NCBI GenBank assembly: GCA_947462685.1
Contig: CANHPL010000002.1
Coordinates: forward strand, 1-64,000
Direction: 5' to 3'
DNA length: 64,000 nucleotides
Source: Burkholderiaceae bacterium
Lineage (GTDB): Bacteria; Pseudomonadota; Gammaproteobacteria; Burkholderiales; Burkholderiaceae
Made by a program: the position numbers and the translations under genes. The notes below the pieces were generated by a model, which worked only from the letters and a program-made list of their open reading frames with translations, was not told the origin of the DNA and made no database searches. Below are positions 23,182 through 33,881 of the stretch, in pieces. Each line of letters opens with the position of its first letter. The first letter of the stretch is position 1.

Positions 23182-24960
23182 ATGTTACAAGTTCAACTTC
23201 AATCTCAAGACCCTGTTTATTTAGACATGGCATTTGAGTGTCAAAATGGACAGCTACTCGCTCTCGTAGGACCTTCAGGAAGCGGTAAAACCAGTGCGTT
23301 ACGTGCGATTGCTGGATTGCTTCCTGTTGCGAGTGGAAAAATTGGTATCGGTGATACCACTTGGTTGGATACAGAAAATAACTTATTTATTCCACCAACA
23401 AAAAGATCAATAGGTATGGTGTTTCAGAACTATGCACTATTTCCCCATCTTACTGCTTATCAAAATGTACAACTCGCTTTACCTAGTCATCTTACCCAAG
23501 AGTATGTGGAAGGTTTGTTGAAAGATATGGGATTAATCGATTTACAGAAGCGCTATCCCCATGAGTTATCTGGTGGACAGCGTCAGCGCGTGGCATTAGC
23601 GAGAGCTTTTGCGCGCCAGCCAAAAGTGTTATTACTCGATGAAGCCTTCTCAGCAGTTGATCATCCAACCCGAAAAATTCTTTATGAAGAGTTAATCAAA
23701 TTACGGCAACGGATCGAAATTCCGATCGTGATGGTAACCCATGATCTTCGAGAGGCCAGGTTACTCAGCGACAATATGTGTATTCTGGATCAAGGAAAAT
23801 CCCTACAGCAGGCTACACCAGTACATATTTTCTCTAGCCCACGGAATGAACGAGTTGCCCAGTTGGTAGGACTATCTGATATTTTTTCAGGTACTTTTTT
23901 CAAAAAAGAGCAGGTTGATTCTGAAACTGGAGTGTCAATCGCTCATTTAAAGTGGGGACAGGGAATCCACTCAGTCATATTGGAAATTAACGATAAAGGT
24001 CGATTACCGAATCATACTGAGGTGAAATGGGTCATATCAGGGGAGTACGTCGATCTATCTTTAACCAAAAAACGAGAAGTGAATAGTTTTTCTGCAAGTG
24101 TCAGTAAGATTTTGCAATTAGGTGATGTGTCAAGTTTAACTCTGTCTTTAGAGTTGCCATTCCCACAAATGATGCATCTCGAGATAAGTACAAGGATGGT
24201 TCGGGATTTAGTTTTAGTAGAAGGTAAAACTATTTATCTATCACTTGATCCTGCAGGCATACATATCATGCCCGTGTATTCTGATCCGAGTGTCAAAATG
24301 GCTCAAAAAAAATTACGTGAAAAGCCAATTCAAATTGGCGCTATTTTGTTGGTAGCTGGTCAGGGGAGTCGATTGGGTGATATTCCTAAATCACTCATGA
24401 AAATTGATGGGGTCACTTTACTCGAGAGACATATCGAAACTTTGAGTACATTTGTGACGCAAGCGCCGATTGTGGTAACTGGTTTTTATGCGGACTCTAT
24501 CAAAGAGAAGATCAAACATAAGCAAGTCCAGTGGGTTCACAATCCAGCCGCAGAGGCTGGTCAATCTGGTTCTGTCAGATTAGGTTTAGAAACCTTGTAT
24601 CAGAGTAATCAAAGCCTGGATGTGATTTTGATGATGCTGGGTGATCAACCATTTTTAAATGAAGCTGATATTCGTCAATTGATTGAAAACTTTAAAGTAC
24701 GTAAATTAGGACAATTTTTATTACCGATCGTTCAGGGTAAACGTGGCAATCCAGTCATACTGTCTGGAAGTGCACTTAAGAGAATTATTGAAAAAGCACC
24801 CGAGATGACGGTTCGACAATATATGGATCAACATCCTGATGAAGTGATTCATTGGGAAAGTGCCAATCATCACTATATTTTTGACATTGACTCTTTTGAA
24901 GATGTGATTGATTTTCAGAATAAGACAGGCTTTAAAATAGAGCTACCTGCAAAACAATAA
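23182..24960 (+). CDS. modC: Fusion: molybdate ABC ATPase (ModC) + MocA-like nucleotidyltransferase
   Basis: 592 residues, against about 360 for ModC alone. Residues about 1-235: ABC ATPase with GPSGSGKT (about 30-37), 'LSGGQRQRVALARAF', 'VLLLDEAFSAVD'. About 240-365: accessory TOBE-like molybdate-binding region. About 382-592: a MobA/MocA-type domain with 'ILLVAGQGSRLGDIPKSLMKIDG' and 'MMLGDQPFLNEADIRQL'; the LGDQP motif is that of MocA, which makes molybdopterin cytosine dinucleotide for XDH-family enzymes. The reading frame is continuous with no internal stop. It therefore joins molybdate import and cofactor maturation in one chain; whether both parts act as one polypeptide is unknown. Confidence 0.85.
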   Translation: MLQVQLQSQDPVYLDMAFECQNGQLLALVGPSGSGKTSALRAIAGLLPVASGKIGIGDTTWLDTENNLFIPPTKRSIGMVFQNYALFPHLTAYQNVQLALPSHLTQEYVEGLLKDMGLIDLQKRYPHELSGGQRQRVALARAFARQPKVLLLDEAFSAVDHPTRKILYEELIKLRQRIEIPIVMVTHDLREARLLSDNMCILDQGKSLQQATPVHIFSSPRNERVAQLVGLSDIFSGTFFKKEQVDSETGVSIAHLKWGQGIHSVILEINDKGRLPNHTEVKWVISGEYVDLSLTKKREVNSFSASVSKILQLGDVSSLTLSLELPFPQMMHLEISTRMVRDLVLVEGKTIYLSLDPAGIHIMPVYSDPSVKMAQKKLREKPIQIGAILLVAGQGSRLGDIPKSLMKIDGVTLLERHIETLSTFVTQAPIVVTGFYADSIKEKIKHKQVQWVHNPAAEAGQSGSVRLGLETLYQSNQSLDVILMMLGDQPFLNEADIRQLIENFKVRKLGQFLLPIVQGKRGNPVILSGSALKRIIEKAPEMTVRQYMDQHPDEVIHWESANHHYIFDIDSFEDVIDFQNKTGFKIELPAKQ

Positions 24961-24978
24961 CAAATAAGGTTAATAGGT

Positions 24979-25980
24979 ATGGAAAATATTGATGTCACAG
25001 TACTTCGGCAGTTACATACTTGGCGCAGTGCTGATAAAAAAGCAATGCTAGTGACCGTAGTTCGCACTTGGGGATCTTCGCCAAGACCAATTGGTTCGAT
25101 TATGGCTTTATGTGAAGACAGTCGCGTTGTTGGAAGCGTCTCTGGTGGTTGCATTGAGGATGATCTCATTCGTCAACACCTCGAACCAGGCGCTTTAAAA
25201 GATCAATTACCGCGATTAATGCACTATGGTATTACAGCTGACGAAGCACATCGATTTGGTTTGCCTTGTGGCGGAACTTTAGAATTATTATTAGAGTACA
25301 ACCCCCAAGAACACCCTTTAAAGGAATTAATTGGGTATTTAGGACAAGGTCAATTGGTGGCACGCTGCTTAGACCTTACAAGCGGAGATGTGACTTTAAG
25401 GACTACTAATCAGCCTGCTGAGCTGGAGATAACAACTGCCTCTTTAATCAATACCTTTGGCCCAGAATATCGGATGTTAATCATTGGCGCTGGTCAAATG
25501 AGTGAGTATTTGGCCACGATGGCTTTATTTAATGGTTTTTCAGTCACCGTCTGTGATCCAAGAGATGAGTACCGGTCGAGTTGGTCAGTACCTAATGTTG
25601 CACTTGATTTTGGGTCGCCTGATGATATGGTGACTAAATTTAAGCCTGATTCACGAACCTGTGTCGTGGCACTTACACATGACCCTAAATTAGATGATTT
25701 AGCACTCCTTGAAGCTTTAGAAACTGAGGCATTTTATGTAGGAGCGATTGGCTCAAGACGCAACAATGCCTCTAGAAAATCAAGACTCATTGAGCATTTT
25801 GGCCATTCTGAAAAATCCTTAGAAAAATTACGAGGTCCCATTGGCATTTATATTGGCAGTAAAACACCATCTGAGATTGCAGTCAGTGTTATGGCAGAAA
25901 TTTTGGCAGTGAAAAATGGCGTCACCCTACCTAGAGAAATGTCAGTCGGTATTGCAAAGCAAGGCCTAGATTCTGAGTAA
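24979..25980 (+). CDS. xdhC: XdhC/CoxI-family molybdenum cofactor maturation protein
   Basis: 333 residues. N-terminal XdhC domain with 'GSSPRPIGSIMALCEDSRVVGSVSGGCIEDDLI' and 'GLPCGGTLELLLE'; C-terminal Rossmann domain 'YRMLIIGAGQMSEYLATMALFNGFSVTVCDPRDEY' followed by 'YVGAIGSRRNNASR'. XdhC proteins bind molybdenum cofactor, protect it and promote its sulfuration before insertion into XDH-family enzymes. It directly follows modABC-mocA on the same strand, in keeping with supply of cofactor to the molybdenum hydroxylases here. Confidence 0.9.
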   Translation: MENIDVTVLRQLHTWRSADKKAMLVTVVRTWGSSPRPIGSIMALCEDSRVVGSVSGGCIEDDLIRQHLEPGALKDQLPRLMHYGITADEAHRFGLPCGGTLELLLEYNPQEHPLKELIGYLGQGQLVARCLDLTSGDVTLRTTNQPAELEITTASLINTFGPEYRMLIIGAGQMSEYLATMALFNGFSVTVCDPRDEYRSSWSVPNVALDFGSPDDMVTKFKPDSRTCVVALTHDPKLDDLALLEALETEAFYVGAIGSRRNNASRKSRLIEHFGHSEKSLEKLRGPIGIYIGSKTPSEIAVSVMAEILAVKNGVTLPREMSVGIAKQGLDSE

Positions 25981-25987
25981 ATCGTCG

Positions 25988-27334
25988 TTAATGCATATTG
26001 AAATAATGTGCAAGGATTCCTAATAAGCCACAAACCATCAAGACACGCAAAATGCTTTGGCTGTATTTGATCAGGGCGATACTAGCCACTACCATGATGG
26101 AAAAGGCAAAGATGAGATGCTCGTACCTGACATTGGGATTGAGCTCATCAGGAAATAAGGTATGAATTGCAAAAAATATTGCTAAATTAGCAATGACACC
26201 GACTACGGCGCATGTGATGCCATTGAGAATAGGCATTAACCTGAGTTCAGAGCGAGTAGATTCAATAAATGGGCCACCTAAAAAAATAAAACAAAATGAT
26301 GGCATAAAGGTAAACCAACTTACGACTAGACCACCAAAAATTCCGGCAAGGATTGGAGAGTCCATCACTAAAGTATGGCTGTAAGAAGCAATAAATCCAA
26401 TATATGTCACAACAATGATCAGAGGACCCGGAGTCGTTTCACCTAAAGCTAAACCATCCATCATTTGTGCAGTGGTAAGCCATTGAAAGTTTTCAACCGC
26501 AGCTTGAAAAACGTAGGGTAGAACCGCATAAGCCCCACCAAAAGTAAGAAGAGCGGCCTTCGTGAAAAACCATGCCAATTGACTAAATAAATGATCTGAA
26601 CCGAAGGAAGCTAACAAAGCCCCAAATGGAATTGCAAAGGCCAAGAAAGAGACAAATAAAATAATCAAAAAATTCTTGAGTACAAAATGCGTGTGTGGAA
26701 GTTGTTCTGAGTCATCATCGATGAGTGCTGGAGTATCAGGTTTGTTTGACTCTTTTGAAGAGTGGGCAGAACCATTGGAGTTCATCCATTCAGGTTTGAT
26801 TTTGGCGACTAAAAATCCCAAGATCCCAGCACCGATAATAATAATGGGGTATGGAATATTGAACTGCATGCCCGAAAATGAAGTGAGTGCAATGGCCAAA
26901 TGAATGGGCTTTTTAAGAATTTTTTTACTAATTCGATAGCCTGCAGCAATCACAATTGCAGTGACTGCTGGTTTGATTCCTAAAAAAATACCTTCAATAA
27001 TCGGTGATTGACCATAAGTTACATAAATGATGGATAAGAGGATTAAAAGTAATAGTGCTGGAAAAATAAATAAAACACCAGCGACAATCCCGCCGATTGT
27101 TCGGTGCAGTAACCAGCCCATATAAATGACTAGTTGTAACGCCTCAGGACCAGGCAAAATCATGCAATAGTTCAGAGCATGTAAGAATCGTTTTTCGGAA
27201 ATCCAGTGTTTTTTATCGACAAGTTCATGGTGTACAGTAGAAATCTGACCTGCGGGACCACCAAAACTAATAAAGCCTAGCTTCAGCCAAAATAGAATTG
27301 CCTCTTTAAAAGAGGCATTCACTGTATGTTGCAT
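25988..27334 (-). CDS. chrA: Chromate transporter (long-chain ChrA)
   Basis: 448 residues made of two homologous halves, each with six or so helices and the signature 'FWLKLGFISFGGPAGQI' near the start and 'FFTKAALLTFGGAYAVLPYV' in the second half. The long charged linker (about 190-220, rich in Ser, Glu and Asp) separates them. ChrA pumps chromate out at the inner membrane. Convergent with xdhC, seven bases apart with no hairpin between. Confidence 0.9.
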   Translation of the reverse strand: MQHTVNASFKEAILFWLKLGFISFGGPAGQISTVHHELVDKKHWISEKRFLHALNYCMILPGPEALQLVIYMGWLLHRTIGGIVAGVLFIFPALLLLILLSIIYVTYGQSPIIEGIFLGIKPAVTAIVIAAGYRISKKILKKPIHLAIALTSFSGMQFNIPYPIIIIGAGILGFLVAKIKPEWMNSNGSAHSSKESNKPDTPALIDDDSEQLPHTHFVLKNFLIILFVSFLAFAIPFGALLASFGSDHLFSQLAWFFTKAALLTFGGAYAVLPYVFQAAVENFQWLTTAQMMDGLALGETTPGPLIIVVTYIGFIASYSHTLVMDSPILAGIFGGLVVSWFTFMPSFCFIFLGGPFIESTRSELRLMPILNGITCAVVGVIANLAIFFAIHTLFPDELNPNVRYEHLIFAFSIMVVASIALIKYSQSILRVLMVCGLLGILAHYFNMH

Positions 27335-27347
27335 AAGTAGTTAATGA

Positions 27348-28130
27348 TTACCCATTCATACCGCCAACAACTTGACTATAGCCAGCATCAACATAAGTAA
27401 TCTCGCCTGTAATACCACCTGCTAAGTCAGACATAAAGAATGCTGCGGCATTACCGACATCATCAATGGTCACATTGCGACGAAGCGGTGCACTTTGCTC
27501 AACACTATTCAGAATTTTGCTGAAATCTTTAATGCCACTCGCAGCAAGCGTTTTAATTGGACCAGCAGAAATTCCATTGACACGAATCCCCTGATAGCCA
27601 AGGGATTGAGCTAAATAACGCACACTTGCTTCGAGAGATGCTTTAGCTAAGCCCATTGTGTTGTAGTTAGGCACCACGCGCACAGAGCCTAAATAAGTGA
27701 GTGTTAATAAAGCTGCACTTGGATTGAGCATCTCTTGGGCAGCTTTTGCCATCGCAGGAAAACTATAAGCGGAAATATCATGCGCAATCCGAAATGACTC
27801 ACGGTTTAAGCCTTCTAAAAAATCACCCGTGATGGCATCTTTTGGGGCAAAGCCGATGGAATGGACAAAACCATCAAATTTTGGCCATGATTTACTCAAA
27901 TCGCTGAAGAGTTGGGTAATTTGTTCATCGCTTCCCACATCACAGTCAAAAATGAGTTCACTATTAAATTCTTTCGCAAAATCAGTAATTCTTTCTTTAA
28001 AACGCTCACTCACGTAGGTAAAAGCAAGCTCTGCACCTTCCCTATGGCAGGCTTTGGCGATACCATAAGCAATTGAACGATTAGATAAAACGCCAGTAAT
28101 GAGAATTTTTTTACCTGTAAGAAAGCCCAT
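27348..28130 (-). CDS. fabI: Enoyl-[acyl-carrier-protein] reductase (NADH)
   Basis: 260 residues from the ATG at 28130, chosen for its AAAAGGATA ribosome site and family length (a longer frame to 28340 runs into the neighbouring gene's promoter). '[27 protein letters not shown]' binds NADH; the FabI active site Tyr-x6-Lys appears in 'YNTMGLAK'; '[13 protein letters not shown]' closes it. It performs the last reduction of each fatty acid elongation round. Divergent from yejA. Confidence 0.93.
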   Translation of the reverse strand: MGFLTGKKILITGVLSNRSIAYGIAKACHREGAELAFTYVSERFKERITDFAKEFNSELIFDCDVGSDEQITQLFSDLSKSWPKFDGFVHSIGFAPKDAITGDFLEGLNRESFRIAHDISAYSFPAMAKAAQEMLNPSAALLTLTYLGSVRVVPNYNTMGLAKASLEASVRYLAQSLGYQGIRVNGISAGPIKTLAASGIKDFSKILNSVEQSAPLRRNVTIDDVGNAAAFFMSDLAGGITGEITYVDAGYSQVVGGMNG

Positions 28131-28243
28131 ATAAATATCCTTTTGATAGAGAGGTTTATAGGAATTATCCCAAAATTGAGAAGTCACTACTACAATTGTG
28201 CAAAATCGAACTAAATTGTAAGTTGTTAGAATATTCATATCTG

Positions 28244-30094
28244 ATGAAAATACTGATCTTTTGCTTAAGTCTTCTATTAATACCCCAATCTTCCTGGGCA
28301 GGCCACGCATTTGCGCAATATGGCAACCCCAAGTATGCAAAAGATTTTCCTAACTTTGATTTTGTGAATCCTCAAGCTCCTCAGGGTGGCACACTTACTC
28401 TCGCCAACCCCGATCGACGGACCAGTTTTGATAAATTTAACCCTTATACCTTGAGAGGGGTATCTGCACCGGGGATTGCTGGACTGTTATTTGAATCATT
28501 AGCCATTGGCAGCGCAGACGAAACTTCGACAATTTATGGATTAATTGCTGATGATATGAGTTTGTCGAGTGATCATTTGTCGATGACGTTTCACATTCGG
28601 TCAGAAGCAAAATTCAGTGATGGTAGTCCTATATTGGCAAGCGATGTGAAGTACAGCTTTGATACTTTAATGAGTAAGTTGGCTCATCCTAGTTACCGAA
28701 ATGTCTTTGCAGACATCAAACAAGTTGTGGTGTTGTCCGAACGCCTCGTGCGATTTGACTTCAAGAGTAGAACTGGAGAAGCTCCATTACTTGCTGGAAC
28801 GATGCCTATTTTTTCTCCGAGGTGGGGATTGAAGCCTGATGGTACTAAAACACCATTTGATCAATTAGCATTTGAAAAGCCGGTTGGAAGTGGGCCTTAT
28901 GTCATTGACTCCTATCAAGCGGGCAGAAATATTGTCTTTAAAAAAAATCCTAATTACTGGGGGAAAAATCTGAATGTGCGCGTGGGCAACTTCAACTTTG
29001 ACCGCATTGTTTATAAGTTATTTAGTGATGACACAGTTCGATTAGAAGCTTTTAAAGCAGGGGAGTTTGATGCCATCGTTGAATATCGTGCGAAGCTTTG
29101 GGCGAAAAGTTATGTAGGCAGAAAATTTGATCAAGGGCTTCTCGTTAAAAAAGAGTTTGAACATCACAACGGTGCTGGTATGCAAGGCTTTGCGATGAAT
29201 ACGCGTAAAGAAATATTCAAAGATCCTAGAGTTCGTCAAGCATTAGGCTTGGCACTTGATTTCGAATGGCTTAATCGGCAAATTTTCTACAGTCAATATA
29301 AACGCTTAGATAGTTATTTTTCGAACTCACTTTTAGGTGCTACATATGAAAAAAATAGCACTCCTATTGGAGATGAACTTAAATTATTAAAAAATCTTCA
29401 ACAAAAATACCCTGGTGAAATACCCGCAAGTGTTTTTGGACCTATGCCATCTGCAGTGAGCACCGCTCCACCGGACTCCTTGAGGTCCAACTTGATTAAA
29501 GCAAAAGAACTGTTAGCGCAGGCGGGATGGACCTACCGAGATGGTGCTTTACGGAATGCTGCGGGCCAAGCTTTTGAGTTCGAGATGTTAGAAGATAGCC
29601 CATTCTTGTTACGTATATTGACTGCTTACGTCCGTAATTTAGAAAAATTAGGGATTAAAGCGAACGTACGCACAACAGATAATGCCCTGTATCAACAACG
29701 ACTGGATGAGCATGATTTTGAAATGACGACGATCAGATACCAAGATTCCCAAAGCCCTGGTAATGAATTATGGGATCGCTTTGGGAGTGAGGCTGCAACG
29801 CAAAAAGGGACTGATAATCAGATTGGAGTTCGCCTGCGCAGTGTGGACGATTTAATATCGATGATTACTCGGGCAGAAGAGCGCGAGAATTTATATATTG
29901 CTACCAAAGCTCTTGACCGTATTTTGATACACAATTATTTTGTCGTGCCTCACTGGTATAACCCTACACACCGCATTGCCTACAGTACACAACTAGGAAT
30001 TCCTAAGCCCCCGCTTTATTATACTGCTGAGGCATGGATTATTGGCAATTGGTGGCGAGATACAAGTACTTCTACTCAGAAAGAATCCAGATGA
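28244..30094 (+). CDS. yejA: Peptide ABC transporter binding protein (YejA-like)
   Basis: 616 residues from the ATG at 28244, where a signal peptide begins ([21 protein letters not shown]). Family-5 extracellular solute-binding fold: '[30 protein letters not shown]', '[17 protein letters not shown]', '[26 protein letters not shown]'. YejA proteins bind oligopeptides such as microcin C-like compounds for import. An upstream in-frame Met at 28196 lacks a signal-peptide start. Followed by yejB with ATGA overlap. Confidence 0.9.
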   Translation: MKILIFCLSLLLIPQSSWAGHAFAQYGNPKYAKDFPNFDFVNPQAPQGGTLTLANPDRRTSFDKFNPYTLRGVSAPGIAGLLFESLAIGSADETSTIYGLIADDMSLSSDHLSMTFHIRSEAKFSDGSPILASDVKYSFDTLMSKLAHPSYRNVFADIKQVVVLSERLVRFDFKSRTGEAPLLAGTMPIFSPRWGLKPDGTKTPFDQLAFEKPVGSGPYVIDSYQAGRNIVFKKNPNYWGKNLNVRVGNFNFDRIVYKLFSDDTVRLEAFKAGEFDAIVEYRAKLWAKSYVGRKFDQGLLVKKEFEHHNGAGMQGFAMNTRKEIFKDPRVRQALGLALDFEWLNRQIFYSQYKRLDSYFSNSLLGATYEKNSTPIGDELKLLKNLQQKYPGEIPASVFGPMPSAVSTAPPDSLRSNLIKAKELLAQAGWTYRDGALRNAAGQAFEFEMLEDSPFLLRILTAYVRNLEKLGIKANVRTTDNALYQQRLDEHDFEMTTIRYQDSQSPGNELWDRFGSEAATQKGTDNQIGVRLRSVDDLISMITRAEERENLYIATKALDRILIHNYFVVPHWYNPTHRIAYSTQLGIPKPPLYYTAEAWIIGNWWRDTSTSTQKESR

Positions 30095-31164
30095 GACATG
30101 GTTTAGCACCTTACATTGTCAAACGCTTATTGTTGATGATTCCTACATTGATTGGGGTGTTAACGATTACCTTTGCCGTGGTCCAGTTTGTGCCGGGTGG
30201 CCCTGTTGAACAAATGATTTTAGAATTAAAAGGACGTGGTGGGGCTGGCGTAGGCGCCGGGGAGTCTACAGGGGGTGGAAGTACCTATCGAGGACGGCAA
30301 GGAATTGATGAAAAAAATCTTGCTGAAATAAAAGCACTTTATGGCTTTGATAAACCACCCATTGAACGTTATTTCAGCATGCTGGGTAAGTTTGCAAGAT
30401 TTGATTTAGGACAAAGTTATTATCAGCACCAAAGTGTCTGGCAATTAGTGATTTCTAAACTACCAGTATCTATCAGTATAGGTTTGTGGACTTTTTTTAT
30501 TACTTATTTGATATCTATTCCCTTAGGTATTTCAAAGGCTATTCGAGACGGCACAAGGTTTGACACTGCAACGAGCATGTTGGTGTTGGTTGGATATGCC
30601 ATTCCTGGATTTGTGATGGGGATTTTGTTGCTGGTTCTGTTTGGCGGGGGGACTTTTCTACAAATTTTTCCATTACGCGGATTAGTTTCAGATAATTGGG
30701 AGTCTCTTAGCTGGTCTGGAAGAATTTTAGATTACGCCTGGCATTTGGTATTACCTATTACTGCATCAGTCCTGGGTAGCTTCGCAGTTATTACGATGTT
30801 GACGAAAAATTCTTTTATTGAAGAAATTCGTAAACAATATGTGATCACTGCAAGAGCAAAAGGCTTGCCAGAACGATTGGTCATGTGGCGTCATATCTTT
30901 CGTAATGCCATGATTCCGCTTGTTACTGGATTTCCGGCAGCGTTTATTGGAGCTTTTTTTGCAGGCTCACTTTTGATTGAAACCTTGTTTTCATTAGATG
31001 GACTTGGCCTTATGTCGTTTGAAGCGGTGATGCGAAGAGACTATCCAGTTGTATTGGGGACCCTGTATATATTTACTCTGATAGGTTTATTCACGAAATT
31101 AATATCTGATGTGGCATACGTATTAGTTGATCCACGAATTCAGTTCGAGAGTCAAGGATCCTAA
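30091..31164 (+). CDS. yejB: Peptide ABC transporter permease (YejB-like)
   Basis: 357 residues from ATG 30091, which overlaps the yejA stop (ATGA). 'YIVKRLLLMIPTLIGVLTITFAVVQFVPGGP' is the first helix; a Gly-rich loop follows, then 'YVITARAKGLPERLVMWRHIFRNAMIPL', the EAA docking motif. Length and gene order match YejB. Confidence 0.92.
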   Translation: MRHGLAPYIVKRLLLMIPTLIGVLTITFAVVQFVPGGPVEQMILELKGRGGAGVGAGESTGGGSTYRGRQGIDEKNLAEIKALYGFDKPPIERYFSMLGKFARFDLGQSYYQHQSVWQLVISKLPVSISIGLWTFFITYLISIPLGISKAIRDGTRFDTATSMLVLVGYAIPGFVMGILLLVLFGGGTFLQIFPLRGLVSDNWESLSWSGRILDYAWHLVLPITASVLGSFAVITMLTKNSFIEEIRKQYVITARAKGLPERLVMWRHIFRNAMIPLVTGFPAAFIGAFFAGSLLIETLFSLDGLGLMSFEAVMRRDYPVVLGTLYIFTLIGLFTKLISDVAYVLVDPRIQFESQGS

Positions 31165-31165
31165 G

Positions 31166-32197
31166 ATGGCTTTGATAAAGAAGAAAAATACCTCTTGGCA
31201 GCGCTTCAAAAGTAATCGTTTGGGCTATTACAGCTTGTGGATTTTTATGATTGTTTTTGGGATTAGTTTATGTGCGGAATTAGTTGCTAATGATCGCCCC
31301 ATAGTTGCTTCGTATGATGGCCAGATATATTTTCCAATCATCAAAGACTATCCTGAGACAGTGTTTGGAGGCGATTTTGAGACGCCGACTGATTTTCATG
31401 ATCCTTTAATTCGAGATAATCTTCGTCAAAAAGGGAATTGGGCAATTTATCCCTTAATTGAATACAGCTATTTGAGCCTTAACTATTTTTCCAAGCAACC
31501 TAATCCTGCGGCGCCATCTGCAGACAACTGGATAGGGACTGATGACCGAGGACGAGATGTTCTTGCTCGACTGATTTATGGATTTCGGATTTCTGCTTTA
31601 TTTGGCTTGGCACTTACGCTTGTTGGAGTCATTATTGGGGTTTTACTTGGTGGCTTAATGGGATATTTAGGTGGTAATTTTGATTTAATTTCACAACGTG
31701 TTATTGATATTTGGCGTTCATTACCCGAGTTATACCTTCTCATCATTTTAGCCTCCGTCTTTAGTCCAAGTATTTGGTTGTTGGTGATCCTACTTTCATT
31801 ATTTAGTTGGATTAATTTGTCAGATTATGTACGAGTAGAGTTTTTTAGAAATAGAGGACTGGAGTATGTCAAGGCAGCTCGTGCTCTTGGATTATCGAAT
31901 TGGAAGATTATGGTCAAACATATTTTGCCCAATAGTTTAATTCCAGTGATTACTTTTTTACCATTTCAAATGAGTGCGGCTATTTTGTCATTAACCAGTT
32001 TAGATTTTTTAGGCCTGGGGGTTCCACCAGATACCCCGAGCCTTGGTGAATTGCTTTCCCAAGGAAAATCTAATTTAGATGCGTGGTGGATTTCTTTATC
32101 GACTTTTATTGTTCTCGTAGGTACCTTGTTATTGCTAACCTTTATGGGTGAAGCTTTGCGAAACGCATTTGATCCTAGAAAAAGGGGATCCATGTGA
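31166..32197 (+). CDS. yejE: Peptide ABC transporter permease (YejE-like)
   Basis: 343 residues from ATG 31166, two bases after the yejB stop. 'RFKSNRLGYYSLWIFMIVFGISLCAE' and the periplasmic loop, then 'NWIGTDDRGRDVLARLIYGFRISA' and the EAA motif 'YVKAARALGLSNWKIMVKHILPNS'. Second permease of the yej system. Confidence 0.92.
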   Translation: MALIKKKNTSWQRFKSNRLGYYSLWIFMIVFGISLCAELVANDRPIVASYDGQIYFPIIKDYPETVFGGDFETPTDFHDPLIRDNLRQKGNWAIYPLIEYSYLSLNYFSKQPNPAAPSADNWIGTDDRGRDVLARLIYGFRISALFGLALTLVGVIIGVLLGGLMGYLGGNFDLISQRVIDIWRSLPELYLLIILASVFSPSIWLLVILLSLFSWINLSDYVRVEFFRNRGLEYVKAARALGLSNWKIMVKHILPNSLIPVITFLPFQMSAAILSLTSLDFLGLGVPPDTPSLGELLSQGKSNLDAWWISLSTFIVLVGTLLLLTFMGEALRNAFDPRKRGSM

Positions 32198-33822
32198 GTG
32201 AACATTTAAAAATTAACCAGTTAACCATTCAATTTGGTGAAGGAAGGAAAGAGCGTAAGGTCGTTGACGGACTTAGTTTGGAAGTTCTACCAGGTGCAAG
32301 GGTTGCGATTGTGGGGGAATCTGGATCAGGTAAGTCATTAACAGCATTGTCTGTTTTGGGTTTATTGCCAGATGGTGCGCAAGTTAGTGGGCATATTCAC
32401 TGGGGCGATAAAAATTTATTGCGTGTGCCGATTGAGGAGTTGCGAAGTATTCGTGGACGTGATATCGCCATGATTTTTCAAGAACCTATGACAGCACTTA
32501 ATCCACTTTTTACGATTGGCTATCAGATCATCGAAGCTGTCATGATTCATGAACCCTTTTTAGGCAAAGAAACCGCGCGCCAACGTGCGCAAGAAATGCT
32601 TGAAAAAGTTGGTTTGCCAGACGTTAAAAATAAAATGCAAGCCTATCCACATCAGTTATCTGGTGGGCAGAGACAGCGCGCGATGATTGCTATGGCCCTA
32701 TCTACTAAACCGAAGTTGTTAATTGCAGATGAGCCAACGACAGCACTTGACGTGAATTTAAGAAAGCAAATCTTGGACTTATTACAAGAGTTGCAACAAC
32801 AGTCTGAGCATCAATCCATGTCAGTTTTGCTGATTACACATGACCTTAACTTAGTAAAGAGGTTTGCACAGCAAGTCGTCGTGATGCATCAGGGGAAAGT
32901 AGTGGAGTCTGGGACAACTCAAGAAATATTTCACGCACCAAAATTGCCCTATACACAATCCTTGGTCAATAGTCATCCAGAATCACATTTATTACCCATC
33001 ATTCCTTTAGCGACTCATTTATTGACAGTGAATAATGTAGGAGTTTCATATCCAACACCAAAATCTGGGTGGAGTCAGATACTTGAATTTTATAAAAAGC
33101 CATCTTTTACATCCGTTTTGAGAAAGGTCAGTCTTGATTTACGTCAAGGTGAAACATTAGGTGTCATCGGTGAGTCTGGTTCTGGGAAAACCACTTTAGG
33201 GATGGCCTTATTAGATTTACTCGGTGGCACAACTGCCAAGGTTGAGGGTGAAGTAGAGATATTGGGCCGGAATTGGAAGCAGATTGATGCAAAAGAACAA
33301 CGCCAGTTGCGCGCCAAGTTTCAAGTGATATTTCAGGATCCATTTGGATCTCTTTCACCAAGAATGTCGGTTGGTCAAATCGTGGCGGAGGGACTTGATG
33401 TTCATCAGTCGCATTTGAGTAAAGAGCAGAAATTACAGAAAGTTTCAGAGGTGTTGGCAGAAGTTGGTCTCGAAAAAAGTGCGATTGAGCGCTACCCACA
33501 TGAGTTTTCGGGAGGACAAAGACAACGGATTGCCATTGCTAGAGCATTGATTTTAAAGCCTGAAATTTTAATCTTAGACGAACCAACCTCCGCTTTAGAC
33601 GTCACTATTCAAAAACAGGTGCTAACTCTTTTAACTGAATTGCAACATAAATATAATTTGGCGTATATCTTTATTAGTCATGATATTGCGGTCGTAAGAG
33701 CGATGTCCCACCGCATTATGGTCTTGCAACATGGTGACGTTGTGGAGTTTGGAGAAACAGAAGAGATGATCCGTTCACCAAAGTCGAAATACACAGAACA
33801 GTTGATTCGAGAAGCTTTTTGA
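32194..33822 (+). CDS. yejF: Peptide ABC transporter ATPase with two ABC domains (YejF-like)
   Basis: 542 residues from a GTG overlapping the yejE stop (ATGTGA). Two full ABC modules: first Walker A 'GESGSGKSL', signature 'LSGGQRQRAMIAMAL', 'LIADEPTTALDV'; second 'GESGSGKTTLGMALL' and 'FSGGQRQRIAIARALI', '[13 protein letters not shown]'. It drives YejABE. Last gene of the yejABEF operon. Confidence 0.93.
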   Translation: MSEHLKINQLTIQFGEGRKERKVVDGLSLEVLPGARVAIVGESGSGKSLTALSVLGLLPDGAQVSGHIHWGDKNLLRVPIEELRSIRGRDIAMIFQEPMTALNPLFTIGYQIIEAVMIHEPFLGKETARQRAQEMLEKVGLPDVKNKMQAYPHQLSGGQRQRAMIAMALSTKPKLLIADEPTTALDVNLRKQILDLLQELQQQSEHQSMSVLLITHDLNLVKRFAQQVVVMHQGKVVESGTTQEIFHAPKLPYTQSLVNSHPESHLLPIIPLATHLLTVNNVGVSYPTPKSGWSQILEFYKKPSFTSVLRKVSLDLRQGETLGVIGESGSGKTTLGMALLDLLGGTTAKVEGEVEILGRNWKQIDAKEQRQLRAKFQVIFQDPFGSLSPRMSVGQIVAEGLDVHQSHLSKEQKLQKVSEVLAEVGLEKSAIERYPHEFSGGQRQRIAIARALILKPEILILDEPTSALDVTIQKQVLTLLTELQHKYNLAYIFISHDIAVVRAMSHRIMVLQHGDVVEFGETEEMIRSPKSKYTEQLIREAF

Positions 33823-33881
33823 TAAATATACTACATAACTATTGAAAATAATTGTAAACTTGGTTAGACTATGATGAATTG

